Source: Nitrospirota bacterium | GTDB lineage: Bacteria > Nitrospirota > Thermodesulfovibrionia > Thermodesulfovibrionales > UBA6898 | DNA length: 64,000 nucleotides | Reading direction: 5' to 3' | Assembly: GCA_016214855.1 (NCBI GenBank) | Contig: JACRMT010000012.1 | Coordinates: forward strand, 124,001 to 188,000 | Shown: one piece after another, positions 60,891 through 64,000 of the stretch | Numbering within the stretch: the stretch's first letter is position 1 | How the letters are laid out: each line of letters begins with the position of its first letter | Position numbers and translations under genes: made by a program | Notes under the pieces: generated by a model | Databases searched by the model: none | What the model was told of the DNA's origin: nothing | The model's input: the letters and a program-made list of their open reading frames with translations, nothing else

Positions 60891-62063
60891 CTATTTAACC
60901 TCTCTGCCCGAATATTTTGCAAATACCAGGGCAGTTGTCCTGTATACCATATGAGCCATCTTTGAAAAAGGCGCATACGCAAAAAGGAAGAAGACCGAAA
61001 CAAGGTGGATAAAATAGACCGGATAAGCGACCATGCGGACGTGCACCAGTCTCAGGACTTCAGACAAAATACCGGTCACGACAATGGACGTTATCACGCT
61101 GATAAAGAGCCAGTCATAATAGCTGCCTGAACCGGCTTTTTCCGCGTTCTTCCGCCTGTTGGTAATCACCTGAAGGATGCCTGCAAGCAGAAGCACGGCA
61201 CTTACGTTGCCGACAATCTTCATCGGGTCATACAGCGGGTAGGGTGATTCACCAAAGTTCAGCCAGAACGTTCTCTGGATATGGAAAAACTCATGACCGT
61301 ACAGATAGGCGATCGCCCAGGTCGTTGTTATGGCCAGACCGACAAAACCGAAGAATACGAACATGTGGGTCTTTGATCTGTCATTCGTCACATCGCATTT
61401 TTCAAACCGTTTATGGGTCATGAATTCAAATACCGTTTCAAGGATCATGGCGATCATCGGGCCCTTCACCTTTTTCTGCCAGGGGTTTGAACTCACCTCG
61501 ATATTTTTTGTGAGATCCTTCCAGTATCTTGTCACTCCCATGAAGAATCCAAAGGCGGCGAAAAGCGCTGCTGCACTGAAAATAACATCAATGTACGGCA
61601 CCTTCATAAATTTCTCGGCATACACGATCTCGCCTTCAGGAAAGAAGGAGTTTCCCTGTATCATGATCGCTGCAATAAAGATAATGACCGGAACAGCGAG
61701 GAGACCGAGCAGTGCCTTTGGACTGCCGACAGCTTTTGCAAGGAAACCCGGCGTGGCATAATGCTCTATGCTCAGCTTTCTGATCGCGCCTAATACTTCG
61801 CCGGGTTTCGCACCTCTCGGGCAGTACGCAGTGCAGTCGCTGCACTGGTGGCAGAGCCAGACGTCGGGGTTGCTGATGAGGCGGTCCTTAAGCCCCCACT
61901 GCGCATGGATCATCTCTTTTCTGGGAAATGGATTATCTTCCGGAGTAACATTGCATACTACGGAGCAGGTTGCGCACTGGAAGCACTTTTTTACTGACTC
62001 ACCGCCTGCGGCAATGATATCGTTTATGAAATTGACATCAGGTTTAATGATCTGCTCTGCCAT
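60891..62063 (-). CDS. qmoC: Quinone-interacting membrane-bound oxidoreductase subunit C
   Basis: 390-aa HdrE/HdrC-like subunit of the Qmo complex, which links the quinone pool to APS reductase in sulfate reducers or sulfur oxidisers. N-terminal half: two [4Fe-4S] motifs (CFQCATCSVVCNVTP; CHQCSDCTAYCPRG). C-terminal half: five or six membrane helices with paired His for haem b (YLYGHEFFHIQRTF; RLVHVRMVAYPVYFIHLVSVFFLFAY). Length and fusion order are exactly QmoC. Follows qmoB by 91 nt. Confidence 0.94.
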   Translation of the reverse strand: MAEQIIKPDVNFINDIIAAGGESVKKCFQCATCSVVCNVTPEDNPFPRKEMIHAQWGLKDRLISNPDVWLCHQCSDCTAYCPRGAKPGEVLGAIRKLSIEHYATPGFLAKAVGSPKALLGLLAVPVIIFIAAIMIQGNSFFPEGEIVYAEKFMKVPYIDVIFSAAALFAAFGFFMGVTRYWKDLTKNIEVSSNPWQKKVKGPMIAMILETVFEFMTHKRFEKCDVTNDRSKTHMFVFFGFVGLAITTTWAIAYLYGHEFFHIQRTFWLNFGESPYPLYDPMKIVGNVSAVLLLAGILQVITNRRKNAEKAGSGSYYDWLFISVITSIVVTGILSEVLRLVHVRMVAYPVYFIHLVSVFFLFAYAPFSKMAHMVYRTTALVFAKYSGREVK

Positions 62064-62089
62064 ATATTTCTTCCTCCTGTAAATACGTT

Positions 62090-62140
62090 AGGTTGAGGCT
62101 TAGGTCGAGGTCGAGTTTTTCTCAGCCTTAACCTTAACCT
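62090..62140. repeat. Hexamer-type repeat hairpin between qmoB and qmoC
   Basis: On the minus strand AGGTTA repeats (AGGTTAAGGTTAAGGCTGAG), a short AAAAA gap, then an inverted, degenerate copy (CTCGACCTCGACCTAAGCC). The arms can form a long hairpin before qmoC. Belongs to the same repeat style as the heptamer tracts. Confidence 0.6.
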
Positions 62141-62154
62141 GTAGTCTCTGTCTT

Positions 62155-64000
62155 TTAGAAGCCCTTGAACGGATTAGGGCCTACTTCGTCGATCCTCTTC
62201 ATAAAATCATCGATCATTGCAGGCAGTTTATCATAGTCGGAAATCGACACCTGCATGAGCTGGCACCGGTCTGCCTCAAGCTGCAGTTTGCTGAGCGTCT
62301 CCTGGAGTTTGCTGAAGCGATAATTTGCAAGTTCGCTGCCTTTGACGAAATGGCACTGATAGTTCTCGCCGTATTTACAGCCAAGAAGGATCATGCCGTC
62401 AATGCCTTTTGAAAGGGCGTCTGTTACCCAGACAAGGTTTGTGGAACCCAGACACCTGACCGGGACGATCCTCACGGCCGGATGGAGCTTCATCTTCTTT
62501 ATGGCTGCGCTGTCGAGCGCGGGGTACGCATCGTTCTCACATGCCAGAACAATGACCCGGTACCCTTCATCAGGGACATCGATACCTTTTATCATGGATC
62601 CGACAATATCAACGCTAAAGTCCTTGAAGGATACGATCCTTTCAGGGCAGGCTCCCATGCAGGTACCGCAGCGCCTGCAGCGGTTGAGCCTGTAGAACGG
62701 AATACCCTTTTCATCCTCGTCAATGGCGCCAAAAGGACACTCTTCAGTGCACCGCTTGCATGCCGTACACTTTATCAGCATGGGATCAGGATACGTAGTA
62801 TCCCATGCCCTTGGGTGAACAGCCATGCCTTTTGCCACATGCTCAACGCACTGGATTGCCTTAAGCGCAGCGCCTGCAGCATCATCAGCAGCGTCTGACA
62901 TGGTCATCGGCTGCTTAACACATCCCGCAGTATAGATACCTGTTCTTCTGGTCTCATACTGGAAGCAGATGAAGTTTGAATCTGCAAAACCATAGGCTCC
63001 TTCAAGTGTCGGAATTTCCGGGCCCTGGCGATAGTTAAGGTTCAATATCGAATCAGGCTTCGGCGTTTCCTCAAGAAAAGCTTTTTTTGCATCATCACCC
63101 TTCTTGCCTGCTTCAGTAAGTCCGTCAAAATATTCCTGGGTGGCCCTGGTTGCAGGCACAATACCGGTTGCCAGCACGACGAGGTCAGCCTCAACCTTTA
63201 TTTTTTCGCCAAGGAGCGTATTCTCTGCCTCAACATAGAGGTTGCCGTTTCCGGCATCTGTGATTGCCGTGACATCGCCTTTGGTCAGGAGCACACCGGG
63301 GTCATTCTGCATATTCTTATAGAAGAGCTCGGTCTGGCCAGGGGTTCTGATATCCTTATAGAAGATCATGGCAACAGCATCGCTGCTCTTTTCCCGTACA
63401 TATTTTGCCTGCTTGAGAGACGTGCCGCAGCAGAAGGAGGAACAGTAGGGCAGATGGTTTGCATCCCGGGACCCCGCACACTGAATAAAAGCTACGTTCT
63501 TGGCCTCTTTGCCGTCAGAAGGCCTGACAATCTTGCCTTTCTTTGCAATCTCTTCCATCTGTACGTTGGTGATAACGTTCGGATGGCCGTATCCCAGATG
63601 TCCAAGCTTTGTCGCATCATACGGCTTCCAGCCTGCTGCCATGACAAATGCGCCGACCTTGATCGTCTGGCTGGTACCGTTCGTGTTCAACGTCACATCA
63701 AAGAGGCCGGGCTGGCCGTCCGTGTTTTCCACTATTGTTGACTTATATATCGTAACGTCAGGGTGTGCTTCCACTTCCCTGATCTTGTCGAAGATCCTCG
63801 GCTCATCAAGTTTTTCATAGGGATAGACTCGCGGCGTTTCCTTGTAAAGCTTTGCTGACCAGCCTCCGAGCTCTGCCTCTTTTTCTACGAGAATGACCTT
63901 GTATCCGGCATTGGCAGCCTCAAGTGCCGAGGTGATACCGGTAATGCCGCCACCGACGACCATGATCGTATTGCTCAGGTCCTCAAGAATGTTCGGCGTC
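62155..64000 (-). CDS. qmoB: Quinone-interacting membrane-bound oxidoreductase subunit B (5' end outside window)
   Basis: At least 614 residues of an HdrA-like flavoprotein with a MvhD-like tail. The reading frame is open through the right edge (TPNILEDLSNTIMVVGGGITG), so the start is not in view; family length suggests 100-150 residues missing. FAD motif VVGGGITGITSALEAANAG, internal CAGSRDANHLPYCSSFCC, two [4Fe-4S] motifs (CTACKRCTEECPFG; CRRCGTCMGACPE), and a C-terminal MvhD/FlpD domain (VLACENDAYPAL; PVRCLGSTN; LLGCKYGENYQCHF). The MvhD tail separates QmoB from QmoA. qmoA should lie further right. Confidence 0.92.
   Translation of the reverse strand, partial: TPNILEDLSNTIMVVGGGITGITSALEAANAGYKVILVEKEAELGGWSAKLYKETPRVYPYEKLDEPRIFDKIREVEAHPDVTIYKSTIVENTDGQPGLFDVTLNTNGTSQTIKVGAFVMAAGWKPYDATKLGHLGYGHPNVITNVQMEEIAKKGKIVRPSDGKEAKNVAFIQCAGSRDANHLPYCSSFCCGTSLKQAKYVREKSSDAVAMIFYKDIRTPGQTELFYKNMQNDPGVLLTKGDVTAITDAGNGNLYVEAENTLLGEKIKVEADLVVLATGIVPATRATQEYFDGLTEAGKKGDDAKKAFLEETPKPDSILNLNYRQGPEIPTLEGAYGFADSNFICFQYETRRTGIYTAGCVKQPMTMSDAADDAAGAALKAIQCVEHVAKGMAVHPRAWDTTYPDPMLIKCTACKRCTEECPFGAIDEDEKGIPFYRLNRCRRCGTCMGACPERIVSFKDFSVDIVGSMIKGIDVPDEGYRVIVLACENDAYPALDSAAIKKMKLHPAVRIVPVRCLGSTNLVWVTDALSKGIDGMILLGCKYGENYQCHFVKGSELANYRFSKLQETLSKLQLEADRCQLMQVSISDYDKLPAMIDDFMKRIDEVGPNPFKGF

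Noticed and set aside
1-64000. tRNA, rRNA or CRISPR loci
   Set aside because: No tRNA T-loop in a foldable context, no rRNA-like stretch and no spaced repeat array were seen; a tool-based scan was not possible.

Overview
The window (about 50 % GC, dense, operons joined by 1-8 nt ATGA/TAATG overlaps) reads as a chromosomal piece of an anaerobic Gram-negative bacterium. Qmo subunits B and C, a four-subunit NAD(P)-linked [NiFe] hydrogenase, a K+-independent proton pyrophosphatase, class I fumarase, NtrYX, LptE and an MSHA-like type IV pilus locus point to a sulfur-cycling lineage, most likely an uncultured Nitrospirota (Thermodesulfovibrionia-like). That placement is inferred from gene content only.

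Layout. 1-11.4 kb, mostly minus strand: lptE (cut by the window edge), leuS, a YafQ-type toxin-antitoxin pair, a MOSC-mogA-ccdA operon, a RelE-type pair, ahcY with an SAH riboswitch, metK, and a fumarase/NDUFA9-like operon. 11,442-14,497: a complete 3,056-bp mobile element with 21-bp inverted ends and an 8-bp target duplication. It carries a broken IS1-type transposase, a P63C-domain gene, a HicBA pair and two small genes. 14.5-24.4 kb: a SufR-like Fe-S regulator, bioF, then a seven-gene pilus/secretion operon (pilB, pilC, pseudopilin, fused pilM-pilN, pilO, pilP, secretin). 24.4-37.6 kb: small Lys-rich and zinc-binding proteins, an antiporter with a stress protein, HU, prmA, a hybrid histidine kinase, a DMT transporter, ettA, a TMTC-like membrane protein, and hisI-hisE-hinT. 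37.7-43 kb: DUF4390-ntrY-ntrX, then a Fic gene followed by a second partial copy of the ntrX 3' end. 43-52.4 kb: nadB-pyk, rpmE-DUF1385-prfA-prmC, an FAD protein, and a TPR/DUF5684 protein. 52.5-64 kb: hydBGDA, ykgJ, a hypothetical, hppA, a CBS protein, qmoC and qmoB (5' end beyond the window).

How it fits together. Hydrogenase, Qmo, pyrophosphatase and fumarase suggest H2/NAD(P)H redox coupling with sulfate reduction or sulfur oxidation and PPi-driven proton pumping. ahcY and metK close the methyl cycle. ahcY uses CGN arginine codons throughout, unlike its neighbours, and carries a SAH riboswitch of proteobacterial type, so gene and riboswitch were probably acquired together.

Most unusual items: the passenger-carrying IS1-like element with four near-palindromic operators and leaderless promoters; heptanucleotide repeats inserted in frame in leuS, bioF and prmC; the Fic gene bounded by a duplicated ntrX end; and a hydrogenase large subunit that ends exactly at its maturation cleavage site. 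I saw no tRNA, rRNA or CRISPR array.
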